Source: Apteryx mantelli (lineage: Eukaryota; Chordata; Aves; Apterygiformes; Apterygidae). From it: a stretch of 64,000 nucleotides of DNA. Positions 50,630-63,083 of the stretch are shown here, piece by piece. Location: assembly GCF_036417845.1 (NCBI RefSeq), contig NC_089979.1, forward strand, positions 25,795,958 through 25,859,957. The letters are read 5' to 3'. Position 1 is the stretch's first letter. Every line of letters begins with the position of its first letter. A model generated the notes under the pieces. It worked only from the letters and a program-made list of their open reading frames with translations. It had not been told where the DNA came from and searched no databases. The translations under genes and the position numbers were made by a program.

Positions 50630-53600
50630 GAAAAGCTATTTAAATTTCCACCCTCATTTCTCTCCCCTCATCTATACCCACAATATCTCTGCTCCCAAAA
50701 CAGAGGCTTTAAATTCAGTCTGTGCAAGTTGGGAAAGACAGGCCAGTATCTGTTTTCTCTGCCTTAAAGGCATTATTAGAACTAATCACAAAATTAATCT
50801 TCCTTATGTGCAACTGTGAACTCCGTGGTTTTCAGTCTTGGAAAGGACACAAATGAGGAGATTCAAGGAGAAATCTGTTAATCTGTATTACTGCTTTACT
50901 TTTGAGTCCCTGTCTTCAATCAGGATGCAGTGCAGCAAGAATAGTTAATATATATATAAAGAGGAAGACTGTCAATACCCCAGGGATTATTAATTACAGA
51001 ATCAGAAGATTGTCACAGGCCCATGTGGGGGCACAGGGAAACCAAACAGTTGTTTGGATCAGCATATAGGCAATTAACCACTGTTTCTTTTTTGAGGCAT
51101 TACAGAGAAGGTTTTGAATGAATATAATAACTTTGTGAAAGCAGTGGAGAACAGCTCCCAAGCGTGATGGTCAAAAGAGCAGAAGCACATGTGTTCTTAT
51201 TTGAAAATCAGCAGAGACCATCATCAAGGAATGCTGAAAGCTGGAATTGATCTTGATTATGAAATGATTGAGACTGTCGATAGGGTGTGCAAAGAGGTTA
51301 TGAATGATTTTGCAAGTGAGGACAGGAGCCTTGTATTTGATGAGGGTGTAGGGTGTAGTTATATAATATGTTTGCTTAGATGATAAAGCTAGCTCCAATT
51401 CTTAAGCTATGGTTTGCTATTTTTCCCCTTCTCTCCTTGAGCTGTAGTAATTCAATTGCATGTGGCTGTATGGACAGTCAGTGGATTTTTGTTGTTTGTC
51501 TGTTTGTGGGTATGCATATGCTGCTCAATGACAACAAAAATATGGTAAAACTTGAAATCAGAGGATTAACTGAAATTCTTTTAGTGTCCCATGTTTCTGC
51601 TTTTCATTTTCTCCTGTAAAAGGTCAGTGTGTGTGTATATAACATTTTCTTTGGTACCTCTTCATTTTAATAGTGGTATCTTTTTACTTCAGTAAATCTG
51701 ATCTTTATCTTGAGTTCTTACATTTATATGCAAAGTTTAAGCAGAAGAGTAGATTACTTTATGTAGGACAGCTCTCTAACTACTTATGTCTTCAGCTAAC
51801 GTTGCTTGAACTCATAATCTCAAGTTAATGACAAATATGAAATTCTGTGTCATTTCAAACCACTTTGATTTGTGTTTTAATAGCTTAGTAAAACCAGTAC
51901 GAGAGCAAAGGGGATGTTATCTGTTCGTGTGTGTGTGTATACATAAGTATATATAAATAATAAGTTTCTGTATTTTTTTAAAAAAAACTTCTTTGTGTAA
52001 ATCTAAACTTATAGCTAAAAAGCTCACAGTTGTCTGTGGTTTTGGGGTTCAAGGTAAGACTTATGACCCATTTAGATCAAAAAAAGTCTTTAGTTCCATT
52101 TCATTTCTTCCTTTCTGATGATTGATTTCCTTTAAAATAAGAACTAAAATTTTTAATTTTTCTTTTTGTCTGAACATCTGCCTTCATACTCAAACTCAGT
52201 GGAAAATTTTGGCTGCAATTAATGAAACTTCCGAGTCAATTTTAAGAACATACCTGCAAACACTTTTCAACTTCTGGGGGAAGTCTTCAATGCTGACATT
52301 ATATGTACAGTTTAAGACTCCATAGATCTGTCACATCTAACTGACATATTTGTAATGCCAGGTACATGGAATGAGATAAGGGTGAACTCATCGCCTTGAA
52401 GAGCAGTTCTTGGCCTCTCTTGGTTTATTGTGGATAGACCCTGTAAACCCTTTTTCCTTCTTGTTCTCTGTCCTTATGGACTCTTAAATACCCCTGTGGA
52501 GTATTTAGGTGGGACTGTTGCAGATTTGAATGTAAGTCTGCTCTTTTCTGGTACTTTGTGTTTATTTTGAAAATGAGAAGGCATGCCTTCTAGACCTAGT
52601 GATTAAAAAGAAGGGGGATGGGAGCCTTACATCTCCCCTCCCCCCCCCTTCATGTGCATGACACTGTTTTTTCTCAACCTTTTCAGTGTCCTCTCAGCAT
52701 TCTGATCTTGCCTCTTGTGTCCCCCTCCCCATCTTCAGCATACTGTCTAGGTCAGTGGTTTTGAAATTACCTTTCCAGTTCAGAGGGTCCAAACTTAAAT
52801 TCTTTTAGGATGGAGGATCTTTTAGGTCTCTGTAAACCTAAAGATGAAGATAAACCTTAGCTGCTGTGGTGCAAAGAATATTGTCTTTGCTGAGCTTAAA
52901 CTAAAATGCTAGTCTGTGAGCTGGGATGGCTGAAATGAAGAATCATATGCCACTCTGATACCTCTACTTCATAAACAGTAACTCCTAATATGTGGGGCAA
53001 GTTGTGGTCAGTTAACTAGCAGTAACTTTTTTTCAAAAGCTTCAGGATGGTCTGGCAGCGCCTTTGGTTGGGCTTTATGCCATTTTCTGTCTAGAATTCT
53101 AGTCTGGAGAATTCTCATAATGTCTTCTAGGAATGGTTTGGTATGAAATGGGACGCTTCAGGTAGCAGATCTTCCTTCAAGGATATTATCCCCTTTGTAA
53201 AGGGAATCAGGCTCTTGCAAGAACATTTAATAAACTTACTCTTTCAGTAGAGGGAGCAGTCCTGGAAAAGCAGGCTGAAACAGCTGTTAGAAAAGTCCTT
53301 GCAGCATTTGGTTCAGAGACTTTGTGCTCTTTTATTTGCAGTGTTTTCACTTCAGAGTAGCTGAAGAGATGCTGAACAGCTTTGCTGTTCTTTAAAAGCA
53401 AAGTATCTGATGTTTTAGGTTGCAGTAATTCTGTTTGCAAAAGAAGTTGTTGTCTTTGCAGTGAATTTGTTAAAGATGCCATGGGCACATTTCTATTTAC
53501 TCTAACTATAGAAGTCCTTCTGCTGCTGTTGTACACCATGTTGCCTCAACCTGGATAGTCTGCTTGCTTACCTAAGCGCCTGTTATGGTGTTAGTCAATT

Positions 53601-54961
53601 TAGATGGTTTTCATGCAACTTATCACTTAAAAAAAAAAAGCGCCCTTCTCAGGACTAAATAATGGTGATTTCCAATGTTTGAAACTGATTGCTATAAAAG
53701 GTATGAGTGGTCCCACTTGATTCCTTCTGTGCTTGTGCCTGGCCCTAGCAGATCTTCCAGTGTTGACTGGACAGGCGTAGCGGGCACGTGTGTGCTGCTG
53801 ACAGGCAACGATAAATTCCTGACCTGATCCTAGAGCTTAGTTTAGGTGAGCGAGCCTTGCTTTGAGGTGTTTCTGCTGAAGACTTCTAATAGTAAGTACT
53901 CTTGCTTTCTCTTCATTCAGTACTGGGTGACATGTTCATAGGCAGTGTCATACCACCTGAGACTAGTCGTAGTGACAAAGGGTGATAATCTGTCCCAATA
54001 TCTCAAGCATACTTGCAACTCTGTTTACGCCAGAAAGGTCTAACTAGGAGGATGCTTTTCTGAGCAGCCAAACACTGAATGACAGAGCAAGATGGAGAAA
54101 ACAGAAAAGCAGTCAGTAATGTATTTTGGGCTGTATTCTTACTAAAGAGCTAAGATTTTGAATGCAGTTAATTTCAAGAGGAAAGTTGCTAAAATCAGCC
54201 TGGTCATTACTACAAAATATATGGAGATTGTAAAACACCAATATTTTCAACAGTTCTGTGTTCGAATGGGTGGTTTTTATTGTGATTTACAAGTGCAATG
54301 AAGAGAACACAAGGCAAGGATACGGCTCTACTTTGGTGTGCACATTGCAAGATAAGGAAACTGCCAGAAGTTGTGTATATAGCTACATTCCCCCCCCCCC
54401 CCATGCCTGTAGCAGCAGGGGTGATAGCATCCAGTAAATAAGTGCTGCCTTTTATTGGCTTCCTTGTTGTCTTCTGAGCAAGACCTTCTCTGTCTACCTC
54501 TTGTGTTGTAGTTCAGATCAAGATTACACTTTGGAAGAAATCTGGTTGTCCACACTCTCTGTGCTTTGACTTGCATAATGGAGTGGTCTTGAATTCATGA
54601 GCTGGATAACCTTTTGGATGAAGCTAAACTGGAAGATGCACTCCAGGAGCATCTGTAATGTGTTCCAGCTGCTAAATGAAATTACAAAGAACAGTTGTCT
54701 GGTGTCAGTTTTTAATAGAATCAATAGTCTGTCACACTTCTGTCACTTTTCTTGGTTAGTGTGATCACCAACTGTTGCATGGTCTTGGAATAGAAGTACA
54801 GTGAATCCTACTAAACCAGCTGAGTTTTTTTCAGAAGTCTTTTCTGTCTAGGATCAGAATGTTTAGCCCACATTTAGTGCCAACTTCTTTGCTTTTCATG
54901 GTTTTTACATATCTGTGACGGTAATCATCTCATGAAATATCTAATTGTGAGCATAAGCACT

Positions 54962-54963
<2 letters not shown>

Positions 54964-55005
<42 letters not shown>
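54964..55005. repeat. 42-nt poly(T) run
   Basis: An uninterrupted run of T, unusually long for a bird intron. It could be the reversed poly(A) tail of a retrosequence on the minus strand, but no recognisable retrosequence lies right of it (a minus-strand insertion would have its body at higher coordinates). Assembly length may be inexact. Confidence 0.9.
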
Positions 55006-55007
<2 letters not shown>

Positions 55008-55474
55008 CACATCCTTTTAGGGTTTTGTGAGATTGTAGTAAATTTGTGTGTTCCTTTTATCCAAGGATTCAGGAAAAAGATTATGTAATAAGAAAGCAGA
55101 ATCTTAGCTTCCAGAATGACAGGTTGTATCACTCTTCATTTTTTTTCATAGTTTAAGTAGCAAATATTTTCTTCATTGTGCAGACAGTCCAGAATTTCTC
55201 TCCCAGAGTGAAATCTCTCTCAGGCTATGAGAAAAAGGAAAACTTTGTTTAAGTGTTAAACAACCCTCCCTCCCAACCACCCCAATTTAGTTGTCCTTTA
55301 AATTCCATAAGAACAGAAATGTATTTATGTATAAATATGGATTATATATATAAACATTTAAATTCTTTATACATATAGGTGCATATTAACTTCATTTTAG
55401 CTCCCACATCAACTGTCACTGCTCAGGTTTGCAGCCTGAGATTTTTTTTCAAAAGCTAAGTTTGAGTCTTGCTT

Positions 55475-55730
55475 CCTAACTCTCTCTGAGAGCCCGTTCT
55501 CCTTGTGGGCAGCCAGGAGCCCGGGGCTCGGGGTACAGGGGCAGGAAGGCCAGCATGCAGATGACGAGCATCAGCATCACCAGCATCCTGCTGTCAGCTG
55601 GCCTCTCTGTCAAAGTAGCTGTGGCTGAGGGCTTTTCTGGTGGACAGCTGGTTTCAGTAGGTTCAGTCCTCCATTGTCTGGATGGTTGGGATTGTCATTT
55701 TTCTGTCTGAAAGAACGTTATTCCCAGGAG
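55475..55730 (-). pseudogene. Coding-like relic with a predicted membrane segment
   Basis: I do not recognise the protein. On the minus strand a GC-rich block reads through about 70 codons without a stop. It includes a hydrophobic run MLVMLMLVICMLAFLPLYPE, then a Pro/Gly/Arg-rich tail, ending in a TAG near 55480. Just upstream, a frame one base away reads NDNPNHPDNGGLNLLKPAVH (a polar stretch) and stops at about 55605. The two could be one decayed coding segment with a single-base frameshift. An acceptor-like 'ttctttcag' lies at about 55705-55713. The composition differs from the AT-rich intron around it. Alternatives: a processed pseudogene fragment, an alternative exon of an antisense RNA, or chance. 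The codon stretch is too short for certainty. Confidence 0.35.
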
Positions 55731-57244
55731 TTATATTTGTCATTTATTAGTCAGCTGCCACTGAATTCACCTTTTAACAGCCTTGCTTGTACATTTGAAA
55801 TAAGGTCCCATTCTGCTAGGTCCTCAGACAGACTGAATTCCTTCTTTTGGCTGCTTTCAAATCTAATTTTCTGCCTCTTTGGATAACTAGTCTTTCTCCT
55901 TTTCTTCTCTCAGGAACTCTTTTTGTTCCTGTGTTGCCCCCTCATGCTTTATTGATGCTACCACAAGCTTCAGAAACACTTTCTTCCTTTGTGCTTCTCT
56001 TCTGAACCATCAAGTTTGTGTTAAGTGACCTCCTGCAGCTATCTTCTCGGTGATGGCTTTCCATTTCCATGCATCTGGGCTGAGTTTTTAGTATAATTCT
56101 AGAAATTGGAAGTATTGCAATCAGGGATGGTGATGGGTCGGTGGATTCAAACAGCAAGTAAGACATCAAGCTATTGGCTCTTGAAACATCTGGGCATGAA
56201 GAGGAGTTATGTGGCTGTAAATCAACATGCTAAAACAAGGTCTTTGTGATTCTCGAGCAGCAGAGGCCACACTGATACGCAGGGATCTTGTTAAGGGCAT
56301 GCAGCAAATATGCTTGGCCAACTGTCTCCGCGCACCAGCTAAGGAGATTTGCTTATCCAGGGCACTTAAGGATTGAAGAAGAATAACGTGTTTCTAGATT
56401 TGTATTGAAATAAGAGCTTATATTATATGGGTACAGCTCATTTTCCTTTCAGGCAAGAGATGTAATTGGGTGTAGTTCGTGTAAATGAACTTAAATGAGT
56501 TCTAGGAGTGATGTTATCTTTGGCCATACTACAACTATTCTAATAGTGGGTTTGCTTACCAGATATTTGTGTATCTGTGATTCAGGTCTAACTTCAAGTC
56601 ATTCAAATGAAAGTGTCTGGCATGTCATTGTCTAGGTAGGAAGGTCTAAATTGGACTGTGAGGTGCTTGTTCTGTGCCTAATTTGACATATGACCTCTCT
56701 ACAGGCTGTTGAGCAACCCTGCAGCTGCAGAGACTGCAGCTCCAATTTTCTTCCTTTAGGAGGTAAAGATTGAATTAACTGGATGGTTGCAGGATATGTA
56801 TGTTTTCAAGAGTTCTTCTGGAGCACTTGCTGACTTGCTGTAGAGTCCTGAGCACATTTACAAAAGTAGGCACTTGACAAATTATATAGGCTTTGTGGTG
56901 GTGTTGTCAGGTAAATGCAAGGAATGCTTAGGGAGCCCTCTTTTAAGTTGGTCTTACCCAGAACATCAGTTGCAGATCTGTCTTTCCAAAGTAGCGAGAG
57001 GAAAGGGCGCTGCAGCTTGGAGTGGTACGTGCAGGAAGGCTGGGGAAGCCAAGGGAAGAAATAGGTTAGGTAAGAAGAGATTAAAGAAAGCCACTTTAAG
57101 GATGTGAAGGAGGGATTTTTTTTCCTTTTAGCTTCCATTGCTTTACAGGTAATTCTAAATACATTGTTTAATCAGATTAGGGTTGCATGCTTAAATGAAG
57201 AATTTCATTTGTTTGTCCTGAAACACCAGACTAGCAGTGAAATC

Positions 57245-57351
57245 TCCCTCCCTTCCTCCCTCCTTCTCTCTCTCTTTTTTCCTTTTCATTCTTTCTTTCT
57301 TTCTCTCTCTTTTTTTTTTTTCCTGTGTGTGTGTGTGTGTGTGTGTGTGTG
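57245..57351. repeat. CT-rich tract followed by (TG)14
   Basis: A C/T-only stretch (57245-57320) joins a run of about 14 TG dinucleotides (57324-57351). Adjacent frames with a run of Cys-Val residues are artefacts of the repeat. Confidence 0.9.
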
Positions 57352-58223
57352 AGACCCTGTCAGGATGCCACCTTTTGGAAGGAGATAATCCTAGTCTTGG
57401 ACATGTTGGAGTAGTTTTCTACATGTATCTTCTGGGAAATCCTGCACAGCACTGAGTTTCTTGACTATATCATAATATTTCAGCCTTAGTAGTTTAATTG
57501 TATTATAATTTTCTCCTATGCTGAGAATATATATTTTTTTCTTAAAAGCAGATTACTCAGTTATTCATATTTCATAGGTTTCTTTTAAAATAGATATATA
57601 TGTGGTGCTTGTGATTTTCTGGATCAACTTGTATTTTGTCAGAATTCCCTTTGTTTAATGCTACATGTGCTTCTGATTTGTACTTTTTTGTTTTTAAAAC
57701 TCCTAGCTTGTGAGCAGAAACTTTTAAAATAATCTTTTTCCCTTTCTCCTCTTCATTTTTTTTCTCTTATTTTTCCTCTTATCTTGGATTTTTTTGGATT
57801 TCTATGTTGTCTTTTAAACACTGAAAACACAAGCACAGATTTCCTAGTTAGCTTCCTTCTTCCTATTTAGAAGTCTAGTTTAGCAATAATTGTGCTTTGA
57901 TGTTTGTGTACAGAACTTGATTCCTCTCTTCCTGTAATCTCCTCACCCTTTCATGTTAGGCTCCTTTTTCCTCTGCCGGTGTTCCCTAGTCCTGTAATAT
58001 AAAATTTTGACAAAATGTCATGAAATAATATCTCATTGGTTCCTCTCAGGTTGTCAATATTTTGCATCGATTCTTGTATTTCAAGATACTACTTTAGGCT
58101 TATTTAAAAAAAAAAAAAAAGCCTTATTTGAACATTGAAATATCACTGTGATTTTAAACTAAATGTTGTGTTTAAAACACCCCCACTATTTGATAAGGTA
58201 TGTTTTTTCTTTTTTTCTTTCTT

Positions 58224-58251
58224 CCCCCCCCCCCCCTTTTTTTTTTTTTTT
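58224..58251. repeat. C13T15 homopolymer pair
   Basis: Thirteen C then fifteen T, followed by 'caaattag'. It looks like a splice acceptor but does not lead into a frame that fits VPS13B exon 4 (see rejected items). Confidence 0.85.
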
Positions 58252-59468
58252 CAAATTAGTCAAGGGGAAAGCTCCCAAAGTAATCAAAATAAAGACCTGG
58301 TTTCTTTTGCATATATAAATATATGGCATATAACTACAAGAAAATGTGGAACTTGGCTCACATAATGAAATACTCCTTTAAATCCATGCTTAAAGTTAAG
58401 CATATACTTGTCCATAATATCATTTCTAAAAACATACTGTTCCACCTCTGGCAAACTCTTCTCTGCTGGATACTTTCCAAACTGTGATATTCAAGTCGTC
58501 TTTCCTTCAGTTTTAGATGATAGAGCTCATTCCCTTCCTTCCAGCCTTGGCCTGCCTCTTCTCACATGCTGACATTCGTGTGACTGAGATGAATTGGTCA
58601 ATTTGCTAAGCTGGCAGAAAACAGAACCAGTTCCAAAAAGGTGGTGAGGTCCATGGTTTTTTTGTTTTTTTTTTTTTTTTGGAAGCAGGGGCGGGGGAGA
58701 TGTTAGTGTGTTGAATTAGTTGCTCTGTGATCAGGTGAGGGCCAAAGCGGGAATATAGAGAAGAGGCCAAGTGTTGGACAGGCTCATCTCTGCTCAGCTG
58801 TGTTATCTAAATGCATCCTCAGGTCATCAATCTCTTCCCACTAGACAATATATTGTTGTATTTTATATAAATAAATATATATATATATCCTACTAGACTG
58901 ACCCTTCTGAATTATAGCCAATGCTTCTTTTCAAGAGCTTTCTCCTGGGACTAGAGGATATTCATGATTCAATGGCTGTGTCTTGTAGTGCCATGTCAAT
59001 GCACTTTGCTGTTGAAATGAGAAGATAGTGAAGAAGTAGACCAGCTCCATTTTCAAAACTGAGTTGGTGACTTGAGAAATAGTATACGGAGAATTCAGAA
59101 TACCAGACTTCAGAGTTAAATAGACAGATGGTCTTCAATATGTTTAATACATTTTTTCTCAGTATTATTAATGTTCATGGAAAAATAATTATTTTCATTT
59201 GCTGAAAATCAAAATGTCAAGAAATTTATGCATACTGGCTAACATTTCTGAAAATGAGAGCTCAGTAGCTGGATATCAATTTGTAAAACTTCTCTGAGAA
59301 GAACTGGAGTTTGTTAGGGGTAGAGTTTTGTTGACTTAGAAGCTGCAAGCCATGTTGGGAATATATCCTGCCTGAAGTATGTTAGTGTTTCCAAGTTGTG
59401 GAAGCTCACAAATTATTGGGAATGTTGTATTGTTCGCAAATACAGTGTAAGTAACATTTTTACCCATT

Positions 59469-59472
<4 letters not shown>

Positions 59473-59508
<36 letters not shown>

Positions 59509-59530
59509 CCTCCCCCCCCCTTTTTTTTTA
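59473..59530. repeat. (CT)n with C and T runs
   Basis: About 16 CT dinucleotides followed by C and T homopolymers in VPS13B intron 3. Confidence 0.9.
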
Positions 59531-61324
59531 TTTCTGTTTCCATAGCATTCTCTCAAATTGATTCTAGTATTTGACTGTAGCTTGCCAGTGGCAAGTTATG
59601 TTCTATTAAAAAAAAAAAAAATCAAATGATGTATGCCAACAGCCAGTAAAATCACTTGACCCCAAATACACACATTTCTCATTAGTCATGCGCATGAAAA
59701 CTTACAAACCCATGCCAAATGCCAATGTTAACAAAATCTGTATTATTTATGTTAACCAAAAGCAGGTGCTTCTCTTTTCTTTGGAGGCATGTAATCTAGT
59801 TTCTGTGCTCATCTCTGTATGTAAATGCTCTCCTACAATACAATTCCCTTTACTGAGCTTTCTCATATGTTTTTCTTTGACGCTTATCCATACCTTTCTT
59901 CTATTTTTGTTGTTATTTCCACGTTGCCTGTAAAGTAGTTCAAAAGTGCTCTCTGTATGAAGGGGAAGAATAGCATCTTTTTTGGTGTCCAGGGAGCTGA
60001 TGTTGCTTCTTGTACTCATTTGAAACTATAGTTCCATGTTCCTGCTCTTTTGCTTTAGATTCCCTTGCTTGGAAAATAACAATGTTACTGAACAGTGAGG
60101 AAGCAGGAGACCTACTTATCTCTTGTACTACATTGGTGTAAGAAGCTTTATTTTTATATATATGTATACACATACACACACATTTTTAAAGACAGTTTCC
60201 CATCTGACTGGCTTTATTCTCACTATTGTTTGATGATTAGGAGGAAAGGTTGGCACAGGAAATGTAAATAGTTCATGTAGTACACAGGTAAACAGTTGCT
60301 TTACAAAGTCATAATTTCACTATTATTCCACATTTTAATAAGGGACTGATAGCAGTGAAGAGCCAGTGTCTGTAATTTTATGTGTTGGGAGACTATATTA
60401 CCAAAAAAGCTGGGAGGATGAGCCAAAGTTGATACATTTGAGGAGCTGCACTGTGGTATAGTCCTGGGCAGGTAAGAGACCAGAGTGGGGTGGCTAGGGT
60501 TAGCCAGCTGGCCCGTTCCTCCCATTTGGAGTCCCTTTTCTGCCTCATTTTGTGGAAGCTAGCTCGTACATCATGGACATAACTGAACTGCAGATTTAAG
60601 ATCAAGATGCATTCATTCTTACCTTGAACAACCTTGTTTTGAAAGCAATTGGTATAAGCTTGAAACCTGAGTTGAGTAGCAGTTTTTACTATTCATGATG
60701 AAGCATGAGCTAGAAAAAGAGAGTTTGGGTTCTTTTTTATTGTGGTTAATTTGGGGAGTTGGTAGTCGGTGGTGATGCCATGGTCTGTGTTTCCGAATTT
60801 TGAAAAGGAGTCCATAGGAACAGAACCAAGGATTGCCACAATGCTATTGCTGTAGAATCATATTTTGAAGCAGAGCTTTGTTTTTCAGGACTATAGAAAG
60901 AGAGCATAATACTAACCTGTTTGATAAACTTGATTACTGAAAGTAGAAACCCAATAAAAGCTGTTTTTTTTTCCTCTCTCTCTCTTTTTTTTTTTTCTTA
61001 ATTCTGTAGGTGGGCAAGTAGATATCGGTGTTGAAACTTACATTTTAGTATTTGCATAAGTAAACCTGTTTTCTTGAATGTGAACCAGATGTGGAATGCA
61101 AGTGGTACATTACTCTTGAGGAAGTACACAGCAACTGTTATCTTGTAGATACAGGAGTAAAATGTAATGTAGTTCTGTATATTGAGTGATCCTCCTAACC
61201 TTACTGATTTTAGTTAGTCTTTTTCTTGATTACAGCAAGGAAATAAAATGTCAGTCATCAGTGTCTTTGTCTTTAGGTAGAGGGTGAAGGGATTTATATA
61301 TCATGTTTGGCATACTGCCTCGAA

Positions 61325-61441
61325 TTCTAGGGTCAGATTCTGATTCTGCTTTCCCTGGCATAGATCTGGAATACCTTAGTTGATTTACTTTGGAGTAATT
61401 CCAGATTTGTTCCAATACAGTTGACATCAAAATCAGGCCCC
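61325..61441. repeat. Palindromic MITE-like element
   Basis: The ends are roughly inverted: 'gggtcagattctgat' at the left (about 61330) and 'atcaaaatcaggccc' at the right (about 61426-61440), whose reverse complement matches the left at about 12 of 15 positions. Between them 'ctttggagtaattccagatt' sits near the centre. Sequences of this form ('gggccagattctgat...ggagttactcc...') are widespread, partly palindromic, non-coding repeats in turtles, crocodilians and birds. Probably an old non-autonomous DNA transposon; the superfamily is not assigned. Confidence 0.55.
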
Positions 61442-62674
61442 TATAATCCAGGTTTGTTTCATGTAGTTGGGGGAAACGTTTGGGTTGGTATGGTTTAACA
61501 GGGAACGAGGTGAGGTAATGCATTTAGAAATATTTCTTTAGAGAGGAAGTAGTTTTTCCTCATTTGTTGATAGATTAAAGCACGGTTAAATTTGTTGGAA
61601 TGTATTTTAGCTCCTCATTATAGCAAAACCTACTATTTTGGAGTGGGCATGATGACAGATTTTGTGGAAAAAAACCTGTAACTTATCCTCCTTTGGTAAA
61701 GGCATCTTAAAATTTTTAAAGACAAAAATACTCCTAATTCTTTCAAGTATGAAGTACACTCTCAATTTATAGCTTGTTCCCTTTGGAAAGAGTTCTATTC
61801 TTTCTAAAAGGGTGTGATTCAATTATAATTTATTAGATATTATGATTGTTGAACTTAAGCAGAAAATTTTCTCCTTATTCACTTACTGCCTGTGACTTAC
61901 CTTAGAATACTTGCACTTAAGCAGTGGTTCCTGTTAAATAACTTTGACACACAAGCGATGTACATTGTGTTTTATTTTGAACACTTACAATAATAAACAC
62001 AATTTTTCCAGTAGAGTGGACAAATGTTCAGTTTTAAGGCTGCACTTCTAAACAAAAATCACTGTCTTTTTGCGGTCTATAGAGCCATGTGGAAATTATA
62101 TTATGCTGTTAGCAATGTCATGATCATCTTAGTCATCTTAGTTTAACTCTAGCTGTTAAATAAACATTAACTTTAAATATTTATTTTTTTTGTCTCTGGA
62201 GAAAATAGAAAAAACTTGATCAGTCCATCAAGAAATATGTTAATCTATTTTTGTGTCCCCCCCGCCCCAGCATGCTCATTTTCATGGGCCTGTCTCTGAC
62301 TTGATAGGAGACCATGCCCTGAGGCCATCAGCTTGATTTACTGAGAGCTTCCTTTCTGTTACCCAAGCACTGGTTCCCTTTGGACTAGTTAATGTCTAGG
62401 AGGGCCATCTGCCAAAGGGCCGAGGTCTAAAGAACCCTGAATACTTTAAGCTGCTGTCCCTCATTTTCAATATATCTTCTAATGCTTTGCACCTAATTGG
62501 AGGATGAATAATGGAAAGCTCCTTTACCCTTTCCCTGTAGTATATGCGCAAATCACTCTTCTGGGTAATACATTTGTCATGTAAATGGCTTTATTGTTTG
62601 GAGCTGTTTCAGTTTGCAAATATCTTCAGTTAAAACTGAAGATGTATTTTGGTTTCATTAGATAGCAAAGCTCT

Positions 62675-62676
<2 letters not shown>

Positions 62677-62721
<45 letters not shown>

Positions 62722-62746
62722 GTGTTTTTTTTTTTTTTTTTTTTTT
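62677..62746. repeat. (GT)22 microsatellite with T22 run
   Basis: Twenty-two GT dinucleotides (62677-62720), a TGTG step, then 22 T. Likely polymorphic. Confidence 0.92.
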
Positions 62747-63052
62747 GTTAGCCTGTCAGCATTGCTCAGCATTTTAGGTTAGCATAGGATTCCCTGAAAT
62801 AGCTAACAGCTGCTGCAGTAGTAGTAATGTGTAATTGCTTAAGATTAGTTAGGCCCAAAGCTAGTTAGTGCTGATATTTTATAATTGTGCTGATAATTAG
62901 GGACTACTTTTCAAAGAACCACAACGTTTTCCACACATTTCTGAACTGAGTGGTCTTGTGATCAATATAATTAATTGTTATACAGTGTATTATGGGAAGC
63001 AGTTGTGTTTGAGTTCTTTGGATGGGTGGGCTACACTTTTTTCTTTCTTTCT

Positions 63053-63083
63053 TCACCCCCCCCCCCCGCCTCCCCACCCCCCC
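63053..63083. repeat. C-rich tract with acceptor-like end
   Basis: C runs broken by GCCT and CCA, ending CCCCAG followed by TGGCAGG. It resembles a splice acceptor, but the following 100 bases do not encode a known VPS13B segment. The region 63,084-63,640 carries overlapping open frames on both strands and is GC-richer than the rest of the intron; no family recognised. Confidence 0.6.

Noticed and set aside
58237..58365. Possible VPS13B exon 4 after the C13T15 tract (reading S-Q-G-E-S-S-Q-S-N...)
   Set aside because: The similarity to the expected Ser/Asn-rich segment is only compositional. Exon 3 ends in phase 0, and neither usable AG (after ...attag or ...caag) puts that reading in phase; in-phase readings hit stops or a different sequence.
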